DNA of 64,000 bases, from the NCBI RefSeq assembly GCF_003020125.1, contig NZ_PYFW01000005.1, positions 394,089 to 458,088 of the forward strand, read 5' to 3'. Positions 25,142 through 33,964 of the stretch are shown here, one piece after another. The stretch's first letter is position 1. Each line of letters begins with the position of its first letter. The translations under genes were made by a program, and so were the position numbers. Under the pieces are notes generated by a model, which did not search any database, had not been told where the DNA came from, and worked only from the letters and a program-made list of their open reading frames with translations. Origin of the DNA: Bradyrhizobium sp. MOS003 (GTDB lineage Bacteria > Pseudomonadota > Alphaproteobacteria > Rhizobiales > Xanthobacteraceae).

Positions 25142-25261
25142 AGCGCACTCGTCTCTGGCCGGGGCCTGATGGCCCCGGGTGAATGTCGTCCAATCAAAGG
25201 CCTTCCGCCCGCCGCCGTCCCACGACCAGTGGCGGCCGCGGGAGAGCGATGGGCCAGGTGA

Positions 25262-26494
25262 TTACGGCCGCGCCATCTTGCAGGTCGTGGAGACCATCGC
25301 CTGCGCGGTGTCGACCTTGGAGACCAGATGCCAGCCCCAGCCGGTGTTTTCCTCGTCGAACGGCTCGTTGGCGGCGAGCTTGCCGAAGGAGGAGATGTAG
25401 ATCGGCTGGAAGAACTGGTGGTCGTCCTTGCGCATGACGCCCTGGCCGCCGTCGAGAACCTCGAACTTCAGGTCCTCGAGCGCCGCCGCGACCTTCACGG
25501 GATCGATCGAATTGGCCTTCTCGGCTGCCGCCTTGAACATGCGCATCTCGTTGACCGCACGCGGATACCACAGCGAGAGGCCGACCTTGGCGCGGAACAC
25601 CTTTTCGAAGTCCATCGCCGACTGGTTGCCCGAATTGGCGAAGCCTTCGGTGATCTGGAAGACCTGGTGGTCGAGGCCCGTCTGCTTGATCGCGGTCGGA
25701 CCACCGGCACCGCCGGCATAATAGGTGTACCAGTTGACCTTCAGGCCGGCGTCGGCCGCGGCCTTCAGCAGCAGCGCGATATCCTGGCCCCAATTGCCGG
25801 TGACGACGCTGTCGGCCCCGGAGGCCTTGATCTTGGCGATGTAAGGCGAGAAATCGGTGACCTTGAGCAGCGGATGCAGCTCGTCGCCGACGATCTGGAC
25901 GTCAGGACGCTTGGCGCCCAGCATCTTGCGGGCATCGGTGCGCACCGACTGGCCGAAAGAATAATCCTGGTTGATCAGGTACACCTTTTTGATCGACGGG
26001 GTGTCCTTCATGTAGTTGGTGAGCGCTTCCATCTTGATGTCGGAGCCTGCATCCCAGCGGAAATGCCAATAGCTACACTTGTCGTTGGTCAGGCTCGGAT
26101 CGACGGCGGCGTAGTTGAAGTACAGGACTTCCTTGCCGGGATTGCGCGTGTTGTTCTTGGTGACGAAGTCCGAGAGCGCCGCGGCGACGGACGAACCGTT
26201 GCCCTGCGTAATGAAGCGGACCCCCGAGTCGATCGCCTTCTGGGCCTGCACCAGGCTTTCCTGCGGGTTTGTCTTGTTGTCGAGGCCGACGATCTCGATC
26301 TTCTTGCCGAGGATGCCGCCCTTGGCATTCATTTCTTCGGCCAGATACTGAAAGGTCTTCAGGCCACCCTCGCCGACGCTGGCACCGCCGCCGGAGAGCG
26401 GATCGATGTAGCCGATCTTGATGGTGTCTTCGGCCGAGGCGGCCTGGCCAAGCATCGGGGCAATCACGGCAATGGCCAAAGTGAGCTTGCGCAT
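25262..26494 (-). CDS. Liv-type ABC transporter substrate-binding protein, first gene of operon
   Basis: The protein has 410 residues. A signal peptide (MRKLTLAIAVIAPMLGQAASA) precedes IKIGYIDPLSGGGASVGEGGLKTFQYLAEEMNAKGGILGKKIEIVGLDN. The remainder follows the two-lobed LivK fold, with SYWHFRWDAGSDIKM and VYLINQDYSFGQSVRTDARKML. It heads the run of permeases and ATPases on the minus strand and is the cognate binding protein. The ligand cannot be read from sequence; relatives bind branched-chain amino acids, amides, urea or aromatic acids. Confidence 0.94.
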   Translation of the reverse strand: MRKLTLAIAVIAPMLGQAASAEDTIKIGYIDPLSGGGASVGEGGLKTFQYLAEEMNAKGGILGKKIEIVGLDNKTNPQESLVQAQKAIDSGVRFITQGNGSSVAAALSDFVTKNNTRNPGKEVLYFNYAAVDPSLTNDKCSYWHFRWDAGSDIKMEALTNYMKDTPSIKKVYLINQDYSFGQSVRTDARKMLGAKRPDVQIVGDELHPLLKVTDFSPYIAKIKASGADSVVTGNWGQDIALLLKAAADAGLKVNWYTYYAGGAGGPTAIKQTGLDHQVFQITEGFANSGNQSAMDFEKVFRAKVGLSLWYPRAVNEMRMFKAAAEKANSIDPVKVAAALEDLKFEVLDGGQGVMRKDDHQFFQPIYISSFGKLAANEPFDEENTGWGWHLVSKVDTAQAMVSTTCKMARP

Positions 26495-26516
26495 TCTTTT
26501 CGTTTCCTCGCTGGCT

Positions 26517-26532
26517 ATCGACTTTAGTCGAT
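26517..26532. promoter_or_regulatory. Inverted repeat before the Liv-type operon
   Basis: ATCGACT and AGTCGAT flank TT, a 16-base palindrome whose near edge lies 23 bases upstream of the binding-protein start at 26494. It could be an operator in the leader. The rest of the 264-base gap up to the flippase gene holds nothing else I can support. Confidence 0.4.
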
Positions 26533-26758
26533 GATCCCGTTGCGCTTGTTGCAGCGCAATTTAGGCCCCTAATGAGCAGAATGAACGTTGATTTACAAGC
26601 GCCGCCGAACATAGCTCCGGCCATGGCTATGACATGCGGAGGCGACTGCCTGTCTCTTGCGCATAGCTTTCCGCGTCGAGAAATAGAGGCAGGGGAACTG
26701 TCACGTCGCGGAGAGCCGCGGAGCCCGCTGCAGGCGCCACAATCTGCATCAGCAGCGG

Positions 26759-28195
26759 CTAAACGCCGAGCGCCTTGCGATTGAAGCTCCGCAGGAAGCG
26801 CAGCGACAGCGTCCGGACATTGGCGACGTTGAGGAGCCAGGCGGTCGCGACATAGGCAAGGCCACCGGCGAGGCTGACGATGACGAGCGACACGAAGCCG
26901 GTACCGCCAGCTTGCGACCGCGCAGCCAGGATCGCAGCCGCCATCACCGCTGCGGAGGCCGCAATACCGGCGAGGCGGCCGAGGTCGAACGGGACCGGTT
27001 GAGCCCGGTGCATCAGCACGACGGCGACGAGGAAGCCGATCGCCTCGGTCGCGAGCGTCGCCAGCGCGGCACCAAAGAGACCGTAGCTTCCGACCAGCGC
27101 GAACATCAGCGCCACGCTCACCACCAGGGTGAGGAAGGATTGCGCCGCCAGCATGAAGGGCCGCTCGGCGAGCTGGAAGCTGATCTGCACGTAGAATTGA
27201 TTGGCGATACCGAAGAAGCGGGCGAGCACCAGAGTCGGCAGCAGCGCCGACACGCCGGCGCGGAAGTCGACGCCGACGAGCGTGCCGGCGACCTGATCCG
27301 CTGCAAGCGCGAGCCAGATCGCAACGGGTGCGACGACCACGAGCAGCAGCTCGAGGCTTTCGGTCAGCCGCTCCCGCGTCGTCTCCTTGTTGTTCTCGGA
27401 CAAGGACCGGAACACCAGCGGCACCGTGGCCGCCGCAACGCTGGAGGCGATCATGACCATGAACTGACGCGGCAGGTCTGCGGCGACGCCGAAGATGCCG
27501 GCGGCATCCTTGCCGAGCAGATAGGCCACGATCAGCCGGTCGCAGGCCGAATAGACCGCAACGGAGAGCCCGGCCAGCGTCAGCGGCAGGCCGTAGCGGG
27601 CCAGCTGCATGAACTGGCTGCGCTCGAAGCGCGCGATCCTGGTGCGGTCGCCGACGAGGTTCAGGATGATGCCGGTGAGCGATCCCAGGCCGAACGCTGC
27701 GAGCAGCCCCAATCCACCCCAGCCGAGCCAGATGCCGAGCAGGCCGAAGCCGACGCTCGACACGCTGCGCACGATGGAGATCGCGGCAAACCGGTAGGGA
27801 CGCAATTTGGCGCGCTCGAACTCCTGACCGACATCGACCGCATTGGCCATGATCGCGACGAACATGCTGGCGAGCAGCAGTTCGACACTGAGGTCGCTGC
27901 GGAACAGGAAGACCAGCGGGGTGGTGGCGCAGAGCACCGCGACGGTGAGCCCGAAGGCGACCATCGCCGTACCGCGAAAATCCACCTCCGCCGACATCGC
28001 CTGATAGCGCGACACCGACAGCTTGATCCAGGCGAAGAAGATCGCGCCCAGGATGCCGGCAAGGCTGATGCCGACGACATAGACGCCGTACTCGGACGGC
28101 GTCAGCAGCCGCGTATAGGCCGTGACCGCGAAGAAGCCCACCGCCGCAGGCAGGATGTAGGCGACGAGATAAATCGAGAAATGGCGGTTCAACAT
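26759..28195 (-). CDS. Polysaccharide flippase (Wzx/MATE-like) family protein
   Basis: The protein has 478 residues from the ATG at 28195 (MLNRHFSIYLVAYILPAAVGFFAVTAYTRLLTPSEYGVYVVG), the typical opening of oligosaccharide flippases. About 14 hydrophobic segments run through the protein, with RYGLPLTLAGLSVAVYSACDRLIVAYLLG in the middle. An in-frame extension of 46 polar residues was rejected. It should flip lipid-linked repeat units across the inner membrane for exopolysaccharide or LPS. The neighbours (xylanase, DUF6492 protein) fit a polysaccharide island, but no glycosyltransferase cluster is adjacent. Confidence 0.9.
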   Translation of the reverse strand: MLNRHFSIYLVAYILPAAVGFFAVTAYTRLLTPSEYGVYVVGISLAGILGAIFFAWIKLSVSRYQAMSAEVDFRGTAMVAFGLTVAVLCATTPLVFLFRSDLSVELLLASMFVAIMANAVDVGQEFERAKLRPYRFAAISIVRSVSSVGFGLLGIWLGWGGLGLLAAFGLGSLTGIILNLVGDRTRIARFERSQFMQLARYGLPLTLAGLSVAVYSACDRLIVAYLLGKDAAGIFGVAADLPRQFMVMIASSVAAATVPLVFRSLSENNKETTRERLTESLELLLVVVAPVAIWLALAADQVAGTLVGVDFRAGVSALLPTLVLARFFGIANQFYVQISFQLAERPFMLAAQSFLTLVVSVALMFALVGSYGLFGAALATLATEAIGFLVAVVLMHRAQPVPFDLGRLAGIAASAAVMAAAILAARSQAGGTGFVSLVIVSLAGGLAYVATAWLLNVANVRTLSLRFLRSFNRKALGV

Positions 28196-28515
28196 GCGAG
28201 CACGGGACCGGCGGCGGTCTTGCGAGTGTGACGGCCGTTCATCAATGCGGCCTTGAATGGCGCCTTGCGGGGCGAGCGAATGCGCCGCAGCATCGCTCAA
28301 GAGTGTCACATAAGTCTGCAGATCGTGCGGCAAATGAAGTTCCGAAGCCGCTTTCGCGCGTTAGCGTTAAATTTGCCCTTCCCGGAAACGGCAAGTCGCG
28401 ATCGTGGAAGGAAACCATGACCTGCAGACGGCGGAAGTTAACCCCACGAGACGAAACCCCGGCGTCGAGGGGCGACGCTTGGTACGATGGTGCGTTGGCT
28501 CGAAAAGGGACTGCC
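28196..28515. other. Divergent promoter region
   Basis: This is a 320-base gap between the flippase (minus) and xylanase (plus) genes. The base composition is less GC-rich near 28340-28380 (GCGTTAGCGTTAAATTTG), a plausible promoter zone. No gene, palindrome or sigma-factor consensus that I trust was found. Confidence 0.4.
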
Positions 28516-29583
28516 GTGACCAGGCTCGACAGACGCGAATTTCTCCTCGGCGGCGCCGCAGCACTCGCGGCAGGCGCATCCGTGTCGGCGGCGCCGGCGT
28601 CGAAGCTGGCGCAGCGCCATCAGGGGTTCGGCGCAGCGGCCACGCTCTGGGACCTGCAAGCCGATCCCAGGCTCGGCGAAGCCATCAGCACCTATTGCAC
28701 CCAGGTCGTCCCGGTGCTCGAACTGAAATGGCCGATGCTGCGGCCGAATGCGCACACGTTCAATTTCGAGCGCGCCGATGCCATCCTGGATTTTGCGCGG
28801 GACAACGACCTGACGATGCGCGGCCACGCGCTGGCCTGGTATCACGACATCCCGGACTGGGCCAAGCAGATCAAGGACACCCGCGGCGTCGAGCGCGCCT
28901 ATGTCGACCACATCGGCACTGTCGTCTCCTATTACAAGGACAAGCTGACGTCGTGGGATGTCGTCAACGAGCCGATCCCGGACAATCCCCGCAGCCCGAA
29001 GGACCGGCGCGACACGTTCTGGACCCAGCATCTCGGCCAGAGCTGGATTCCGCTGGCCTTCCGCACGGCGGCTGCAGCCGATCCCTTCGTCAAGCTGGCG
29101 ATCAACGAATATGACATCGAGTCCGCCAAGGATTCCTTCATTGCCAAGCGCGCGGCTTACCGACACCTGATCATGGACCTGCTCGACCAGGGCGTTCCGC
29201 TCCATGCCGTGGGGCTGCAATCGCACCTCCATGCCGAGCTCGATATCGACACTCACGGGCTGGCCGAATTCGTCACCGAGCTGCGCTCGTGGGGACTCGA
29301 GGTGTATGTCACCGAGCTCGACGTCGACGACCAGAAGCTGACGGGCAATCCGGCGGAGCGCGATGCCATCGTCGCCAAGCGCGTCAACGACCTGCTGACG
29401 GCGATCTCGACCAGCGGCCCGGTGCGCTCGATCCTGACCTGGGGCCTCTCGGATCGCTACAGCTGGATCAACGGCACCTTTGCCCGCGCGGACAAGCAGC
29501 CGAACCGCCCGCTGCCGCTCGACGGCGAGTTCAAGCCGAAGCCGTTCATGGACGTGATCGGCAAGTTCACGAAGGACGCTTGA
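28516..29583 (+). CDS. GH10 endo-1,4-beta-xylanase, Tat-exported
   Basis: The protein has 355 residues. The GTG at 28516 follows AAGGGA and places a twin-arginine signal at the N terminus (TRLDRREFLLGGAAALAAGASVSAAPA). The GH10 barrel follows. E152 in WDVVNEP is the acid/base and E267 in VTELDV is the nucleophile; RGHALAWYHDIPDW supplies substrate-binding residues. The length of the catalytic domain (about 320 residues) is normal and no carbohydrate-binding module is attached. It hydrolyses xylan-type or related beta-glycan chains in the periplasm or outside. Self-polysaccharide trimming is an alternative role. Confidence 0.94.
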   Translation: MTRLDRREFLLGGAAALAAGASVSAAPASKLAQRHQGFGAAATLWDLQADPRLGEAISTYCTQVVPVLELKWPMLRPNAHTFNFERADAILDFARDNDLTMRGHALAWYHDIPDWAKQIKDTRGVERAYVDHIGTVVSYYKDKLTSWDVVNEPIPDNPRSPKDRRDTFWTQHLGQSWIPLAFRTAAAADPFVKLAINEYDIESAKDSFIAKRAAYRHLIMDLLDQGVPLHAVGLQSHLHAELDIDTHGLAEFVTELRSWGLEVYVTELDVDDQKLTGNPAERDAIVAKRVNDLLTAISTSGPVRSILTWGLSDRYSWINGTFARADKQPNRPLPLDGEFKPKPFMDVIGKFTKDA

Positions 29584-29593
29584 ACGCGCGAGC

Positions 29594-30544
29594 CTAGCTG
29601 CGCGCCTTTGCCTCGAACTCGGCCGCATCGTCGATATGGTCCGGTGCAAGGCTCGGAGCGCGGCGATCGCGCGAGCTGAGCCGGAACACGTCGCGGATGT
29701 CATCGACCGAGGTCGACGAATAGGACTGGATGCAGAGCGCGACCTGCTCGGGCCTGGCGGCACGCATCAGCGCTTCGATGGCCGGACGGTCGAGCGGCGT
29801 GTCATCCCAATGCGAGACCGCGATGCTGTCTTCTGTGACCCGATGGGCGGCCAGATGCACGGGCGAGTTCGCGACGTAGTGGCCGTACATCAGATATTCC
29901 GAGAACTTCTTCTTCCGGCACAGCGCCAGAACCCAGTTCAAGCCGGTCGCCGACTTGATGGCATCGGTCATCGCGCGAGCGGTGTCCCTGTCCCAGACCA
30001 GCGCGTTGCCGACGTAATCGTCGGCCGGGAAAGAGCGGTCCTTGATGCCGAGAAGCTGATCGACGGTGCGCAGCCACAACCCATGCAAGGGGTGATCAGC
30101 GCCGATGTCCTTCGGCGTGACGAACAGCGGCGTCTTCTCGGCGCCGGCATATTGGCCGACGTCGAATTCGCGGAAGAACAGATTGTCCGAATCCAGGATG
30201 CAGACGCGCTGCTCGGGCGCGTTGAGGACGCCCGCGATCTTCAGGATCTGCTGGATGTGCCAGCCATGCACCGGCGACGACAGCAGCGACAGCCAGACCC
30301 GCCGCTTGCTGATGAACTGGAGCGCCGGCGGCAGCGCGAACAGCCATTTCGGCAAATACCGCGAGGCCGGAACGATGACCCGCTTGTCGGACGCGAACCG
30401 CGCGAACAGCGGCAAATCCTCATCGTTAACGAGGACATAATGCCGCGTGTATCCCGTAAGCCAGGTGTCGATGCTCTCGCTGAGCAGCGAAAAGCGTTCG
30501 ATATCCTTGGCATAGCTGGCAGTCAGCAGGGCAACGGAATGCAT
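29594..30544 (-). CDS. DUF6492 family protein (putative glycosyltransferase-like)
   Basis: The protein has 316 residues from the ATG at 30544 (MHSVALLTASYAKDIERFSLL); a TTG 12 bases upstream is an alternative. The pattern matches DUF6492: an opening strand, YVLVNDEDLPLF, and the acidic CILDSDNLFFREFD that looks like a DxD nucleotide-sugar site. VTPKDIGADHPLHGLW and a C-terminal half rich in His and Trp follow. A GT-A-like glycosyltransferase is inferred from these motifs; no activity is established to my knowledge. It is convergent with the xylanase gene, whose stop lies 10 bases away. Confidence 0.75.
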   Translation of the reverse strand: MHSVALLTASYAKDIERFSLLSESIDTWLTGYTRHYVLVNDEDLPLFARFASDKRVIVPASRYLPKWLFALPPALQFISKRRVWLSLLSSPVHGWHIQQILKIAGVLNAPEQRVCILDSDNLFFREFDVGQYAGAEKTPLFVTPKDIGADHPLHGLWLRTVDQLLGIKDRSFPADDYVGNALVWDRDTARAMTDAIKSATGLNWVLALCRKKKFSEYLMYGHYVANSPVHLAAHRVTEDSIAVSHWDDTPLDRPAIEALMRAARPEQVALCIQSYSSTSVDDIRDVFRLSSRDRRAPSLAPDHIDDAAEFEAKARS

Positions 30545-31137
30545 GGGCGCGCTCAAATGGCCATCGGACCGTACTCATAGCGGCGGCGGGATGCGATGGA
30601 TACGTCCATTCGCAATCAAGGTAAAATGAAACGAAGCGTTAGCCATCCGACGTGACCGTTCGGACCACGCCCGGCTGGAGCGACGGAGCTCTCATCACGG
30701 ATGATTACGGGGCTCACTCGCCAAAGCTGTGAATGACCCAGTTGCAGCTTGATTATTTGGCGCCACCGCGCAAGATATCCTGCGTTTTGATTTGGACGAA
30801 TATTTTCGACCGGGGGGTCGTTATGGGTGTGATCGAATTTTTCAAGAGCACCTCGTTGGGCGACGAGGATTGCAAGGGTCTCCAAAACAGACTGGTTGCC
30901 GAGAAGACGTAGGCTTATCGGCGCGCAGGAATCGTCAGGCTTCACTTTTCTAGGATGGCCGCTCGCGGGTAGAGCTTGGGGTCTCGCACAAGCTTGCGCC
31001 TGTAAACCGGCCTGAAAATCGACAAGAATTCGCCCCGGTGGATCGCTAGAAGCGGTCTGCGTGGTTGATTCTTGCTCAGTTGTTTCTTCCGTCGGGATCG
31101 GGGATTTGCCCCCGGCCTGGCGCTAAGGGCCCAATTG
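30545..31137. other. 593-base region of lower GC between DUF6492 and PPTase genes
   Basis: The composition here is visibly more AT-rich than the surroundings (for example GCAATCAAGGTAAAATGAAACG near 30611 and TTTTGATTTGGACGAATATTTTCG near 30785). No long gene fits. A 29-codon frame at 30823 has a G-rich site upstream and is listed separately. The region may be the regulatory zone of the phosphopantetheinyl transferase gene or a remnant of transferred DNA. Confidence 0.4.
30823..30912 (+). CDS. Possible 29-residue peptide
   Basis: ATG at 30823, TAG at 30910-30912, with GGGGGG about 6 bases upstream. The peptide starts MGVIEFFKSTSLGDED and is acidic and soluble, with one cysteine. It has no recognised family. 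The call rests on the ribosome-site-like run only. Confidence 0.22.
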   Translation: MGVIEFFKSTSLGDEDCKGLQNRLVAEKT

Positions 31138-31869
31138 ATGGCGAACGACAGAATTGAGCTCTTTGTCGGATTGATCGAATCCATTGACGCGCCGGGCGCG
31201 GTCGAGGAGTGCCGGCAGCTGCTCTCGGTCGATGAACGGGTCCGTGCCGATCGCTTCATGTTCGAGCGGCATCGACGACAGTACATTTTCGCACATGCGA
31301 TGCTGCGCCTGGCGCTGTCGCAGATCGCCTCCAACGTCGCGCCGTCCGACTGGTCCTTTGCAACGGGTCGCTACGGGCGGCCGTTTGTCGCAGCGCCCGT
31401 GACATCGAGCGCGCTGCATTTCAGCCTGTCTCACGCCGACGGCTGCGTCGCCTGCGTCGTGTCGAGGCATGAATCCGTCGGCGTGGACGTCGAAACGGTG
31501 TCGCGGCGGGTGGCGCCGCTGTCCACCGCGCTTCGCTTCTTTGCGCCGGAGGAGGTCGAAACGCTGCGCGCACTGCCGGAGCCGGCTGCGACCGAGCGCT
31601 TCTTCGACTATTGGACGCTCAAGGAAGCCTATCTGAAGGCCAGGGGCTTCGGGCTCAATTTGCCGCTCGACGCCTTCGCGATGCAGGTCTCGCAGGAGGC
31701 CATCGAGATCAGCTTCAAGCCCGATATCGCAGACGATCCCGACGGCTGGCGCTTCTCGCTGAGCTCGCCCTCGCCCTCGCATCGCCTTGCGATCGCCGAC
31801 GGCTCCCGTGCGGACGGTGGCCTTCCCATCAGCCGCAATGCCTGGCCGCTCCGGGAAGCGGCTGAATGA
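31138..31869 (+). CDS. 4'-phosphopantetheinyl transferase, Sfp type
   Basis: The protein has 243 residues from the ATG at 31138, preceded by AAGGG. It carries both signature motifs: GVDVE (115-119), whose Asp and Glu bind Mg, and WTLKEAYLKARG (159-170). FSLSHADGCVACVVS is the usual preceding strand. The two-lobed Sfp length and an N-terminal half with RFMFERHRRQYIFAHAMLRLAL are standard. It transfers phosphopantetheine from CoA to carrier proteins of polyketide or peptide synthases. No such synthase is in the window, so its partner lies elsewhere. Confidence 0.94.
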   Translation: MANDRIELFVGLIESIDAPGAVEECRQLLSVDERVRADRFMFERHRRQYIFAHAMLRLALSQIASNVAPSDWSFATGRYGRPFVAAPVTSSALHFSLSHADGCVACVVSRHESVGVDVETVSRRVAPLSTALRFFAPEEVETLRALPEPAATERFFDYWTLKEAYLKARGFGLNLPLDAFAMQVSQEAIEISFKPDIADDPDGWRFSLSSPSPSHRLAIADGSRADGGLPISRNAWPLREAAE

Positions 31870-31870
31870 C

Positions 31871-31887
31871 GCCGCCGCGGAGGCGGC
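31871..31887. terminator. Hairpin between convergent genes
   Basis: GCCGCC (31871-31876) pairs with GGCGGC (31882-31887) around GCGGA. It lies in the 19 bases between the PPTase and deacetylase stops and may serve both, though there is no T-run. Confidence 0.45.
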
Positions 31888-31888
31888 A

Positions 31889-32914
31889 TCACCGCGCCTC
31901 TTCGAGTCCCGCCAGCACCGAGGTCAGGTTCGCGCCCAGAATATCCGAGAGGTAGCCGCCCTCCTGCACGAACACGGTCGGCAGGCCCATCCTGGCGATG
32001 GCCTGGCCGATGCGGCGGAAGCCCGGCGTGGTCACGGCGAGGCCCTTGAGCGGATCGTGCTCGGAGGCATCCAAGCCGAGCGCGATGACGAGGGCACCCG
32101 GGGCAAAGGACTCGATCGCCTTGCGCGCGACGTCCATCGCCTGGATGTAGCCGTCATCGCCGGTACCGATCGCGAGCGGGATGTTGAGATTGGTGCCGAG
32201 ACCCGCGCCCTCACCGCGCTCATGGGCATAGCCCCACACGTAGGGATAGTAGGCGACGGGATCGGCATGGATCGACACCGTGTAGACGTCGGGCCGGGCG
32301 TAGAAGATGCCTTGGGTGCCGTTGCCGTGATGGACGTCGACGTCGAGGATCACGACGCGCTCGTGCCTCTGCCGCAGATGCGCGGCAGCGATCGCGCTGT
32401 TGTTGAGGAAACAGAAGCCACCGGCCATGTCGCGATAGGCGTGATGACCGGGCGGACGGCAGAGCGCATAGACCGCATCCTCGCCATCCATCACCATCTG
32501 CGCGGCCGTGGCCGCAACGTCGGTCGCCGCACAGACGGCGGCCCAGGTGCCCGGACCGATCGGCGCCGCGGTGTCGGCGGTGTGCCAGCCGAGACGGCCT
32601 ACGATATGGGTCGGGTAGGTCGCAACATGGCGCACCGGATGGATGTTGCCGATCATCTCCGGGCCGGAATCGCCGAGCGCTGTCCAGGCGTCCCAGGCTT
32701 CGCTCAGGAACGACAGATATTCCGGACTGTGAATGCGCGCACGAGGTCCCTGCCCGAATGTGGTCGGCTCGACCAGTTGGTGCTTGCCGTCCTTCAAGCC
32801 CTTGAGCAGGCGGTCGGCGCGCTCCGGCTGCTCGGTGGTGCGCTTGACGACACCGCGGACCAGGAAGAATTGCGGATCGTGGCTGCGGTGCAGTTCGGTA
32901 TGGACGGCTTTCAC
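31889..32914 (-). CDS. Histone deacetylase family protein, acetylpolyamine-deacetylase-like
   Basis: The protein has 341 residues with a GTG start at 32914 and GGAG upstream. The arginase/deacetylase zinc site is complete: RPPGHHAYRDMAGGFCFLNN (catalytic His pair), VVILDVDVHHGNGTQGIFY (zinc Asp and His) and LGLDASEHDPL (second zinc Asp). The opening (MKAVHTELHRSHDPQFFLVRG) and LDASEHDPLKGLAVTT resemble acetylpolyamine amidohydrolases rather than AcuC. Deacetylation of N-acetylated polyamines or similar amides is likely. Polyamine-type catabolic genes lie 7 kb downstream. Confidence 0.92.
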   Translation of the reverse strand: MKAVHTELHRSHDPQFFLVRGVVKRTTEQPERADRLLKGLKDGKHQLVEPTTFGQGPRARIHSPEYLSFLSEAWDAWTALGDSGPEMIGNIHPVRHVATYPTHIVGRLGWHTADTAAPIGPGTWAAVCAATDVAATAAQMVMDGEDAVYALCRPPGHHAYRDMAGGFCFLNNSAIAAAHLRQRHERVVILDVDVHHGNGTQGIFYARPDVYTVSIHADPVAYYPYVWGYAHERGEGAGLGTNLNIPLAIGTGDDGYIQAMDVARKAIESFAPGALVIALGLDASEHDPLKGLAVTTPGFRRIGQAIARMGLPTVFVQEGGYLSDILGANLTSVLAGLEEAR

Positions 32915-33022
32915 TCAACACTCCGTGGTCTTTTGAAGCTGCCACAGATGTCTTGATCACTGCGGCCGCAGGATGCAAGCAAGAAGAATGCCGCCTCGCC
33001 CTGCGCCGGAAGCAGACCGAAC

Positions 33023-33964
33023 TCAGCAGCGTCCGCGCTGCAGGCAGTGCTCGCGACCGGGCTGATCGGTGCGGAAGGACTCGATGAAGCCGCCCTGGCG
33101 CTGGGTGACGAAGACCGTCTTGCCGTCGCTGCCGCCGAAGGCGAGATTGGTCGGCTCCTTGGCCTTCAGCGCGATCTCCCGCTCGACCGCGCCACTCGGC
33201 TTCATCAGCGCGATCGTGCCCTTGAGAATGCGCGCGACATAGAGCCGGCCGGCAACATCGGTGCGCAGTCCGTCGACGGTGTCGGGCTGAAACGCCTTGA
33301 CGAGTTTTGCAGCCGAGAGCTCGCTGCCGTTGATCGCATAGGACCAGATCTGGCCGTTGCTGGATTCCCCGACATAGAGCGTCTTGCCGTCGGGGCTGAG
33401 ATCGATGCCGTTAGTGGTGCCCATCGCACGTGGCGCCGACATGATCTGTCCCTGCACCGTGCCGTCGGCGGCTTTCGCGATCCGCCAGATATGGCCTTGC
33501 CGGCCCTTCCAGTTCGGATCGCTCGCATAGATCGTGCCCTCGCGCGCGATCGTGATGTCGTTGGGCTGGTTCATCTCGTCGGAGTGAAACCAGAGAGACG
33601 GCTCCGTCGTCCCCTTCGCAATCGCGAAAATGTTGTGCTTCTTGTAGTCGGCGATGAACATGGTGCCGCTGCGATCAAAGCGGATGGCGTTGCCGACACT
33701 GCCCTCGGGAAGCGCCGTGAACAGCTCAGACCCGGTGCCGCCGGCGGGTAGCCGACCGATGGTGCCGGGCTTGCCGAGATTGACCACGAACAAATTGCCC
33801 TCGAGGTCAGCCGCGGGCCCCTCGATGCCATGTGTGTATTCGCCGGCAGGCGTCACCTGCGCGCTCTCGAACAGCTTCGTCTCTGCGCGGGCGGACGCCG
33901 TCGCAACGACGATGAGGACGCTACTGCACAGGCACCAGAAATTCCTGCCGGATGTAATAGCCAT
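33023..33964 (-). CDS. Exported SMP-30/gluconolactonase-like protein
   Basis: The protein has 313 residues from the ATG at 33964, inside the end of the upstream gene (44-base overlap); an in-frame start 21 bases earlier is possible. A signal peptide (FWCLCSSVLIVVATASARA) precedes a six-bladed propeller with EGPAADLEGNLFVVN, FDRSGTMFIADYKKHNI, GTTNGIDLSPDGKTLYVGES and VDGLRTDVAGRLYVARI. The last two match the SMP-30 metal-site regions (Asn and Asp). Periplasmic lactone hydrolysis is likely. The overlap with the sugar-dehydrogenase gene suggests a coupled oxidation-then-hydrolysis pair: dehydrogenase makes lactone, this enzyme opens it. Confidence 0.88.
   Translation of the reverse strand: MAITSGRNFWCLCSSVLIVVATASARAETKLFESAQVTPAGEYTHGIEGPAADLEGNLFVVNLGKPGTIGRLPAGGTGSELFTALPEGSVGNAIRFDRSGTMFIADYKKHNIFAIAKGTTEPSLWFHSDEMNQPNDITIAREGTIYASDPNWKGRQGHIWRIAKAADGTVQGQIMSAPRAMGTTNGIDLSPDGKTLYVGESSNGQIWSYAINGSELSAAKLVKAFQPDTVDGLRTDVAGRLYVARILKGTIALMKPSGAVEREIALKAKEPTNLAFGGSDGKTVFVTQRQGGFIESFRTDQPGREHCLQRGRC

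Noticed and set aside
30616..30945. A 109-codon minus-strand frame in the AT-rich gap
   Set aside because: No ribosome site, no family resemblance, and no signal or membrane pattern; it runs through the probable promoter region of the PPTase gene.
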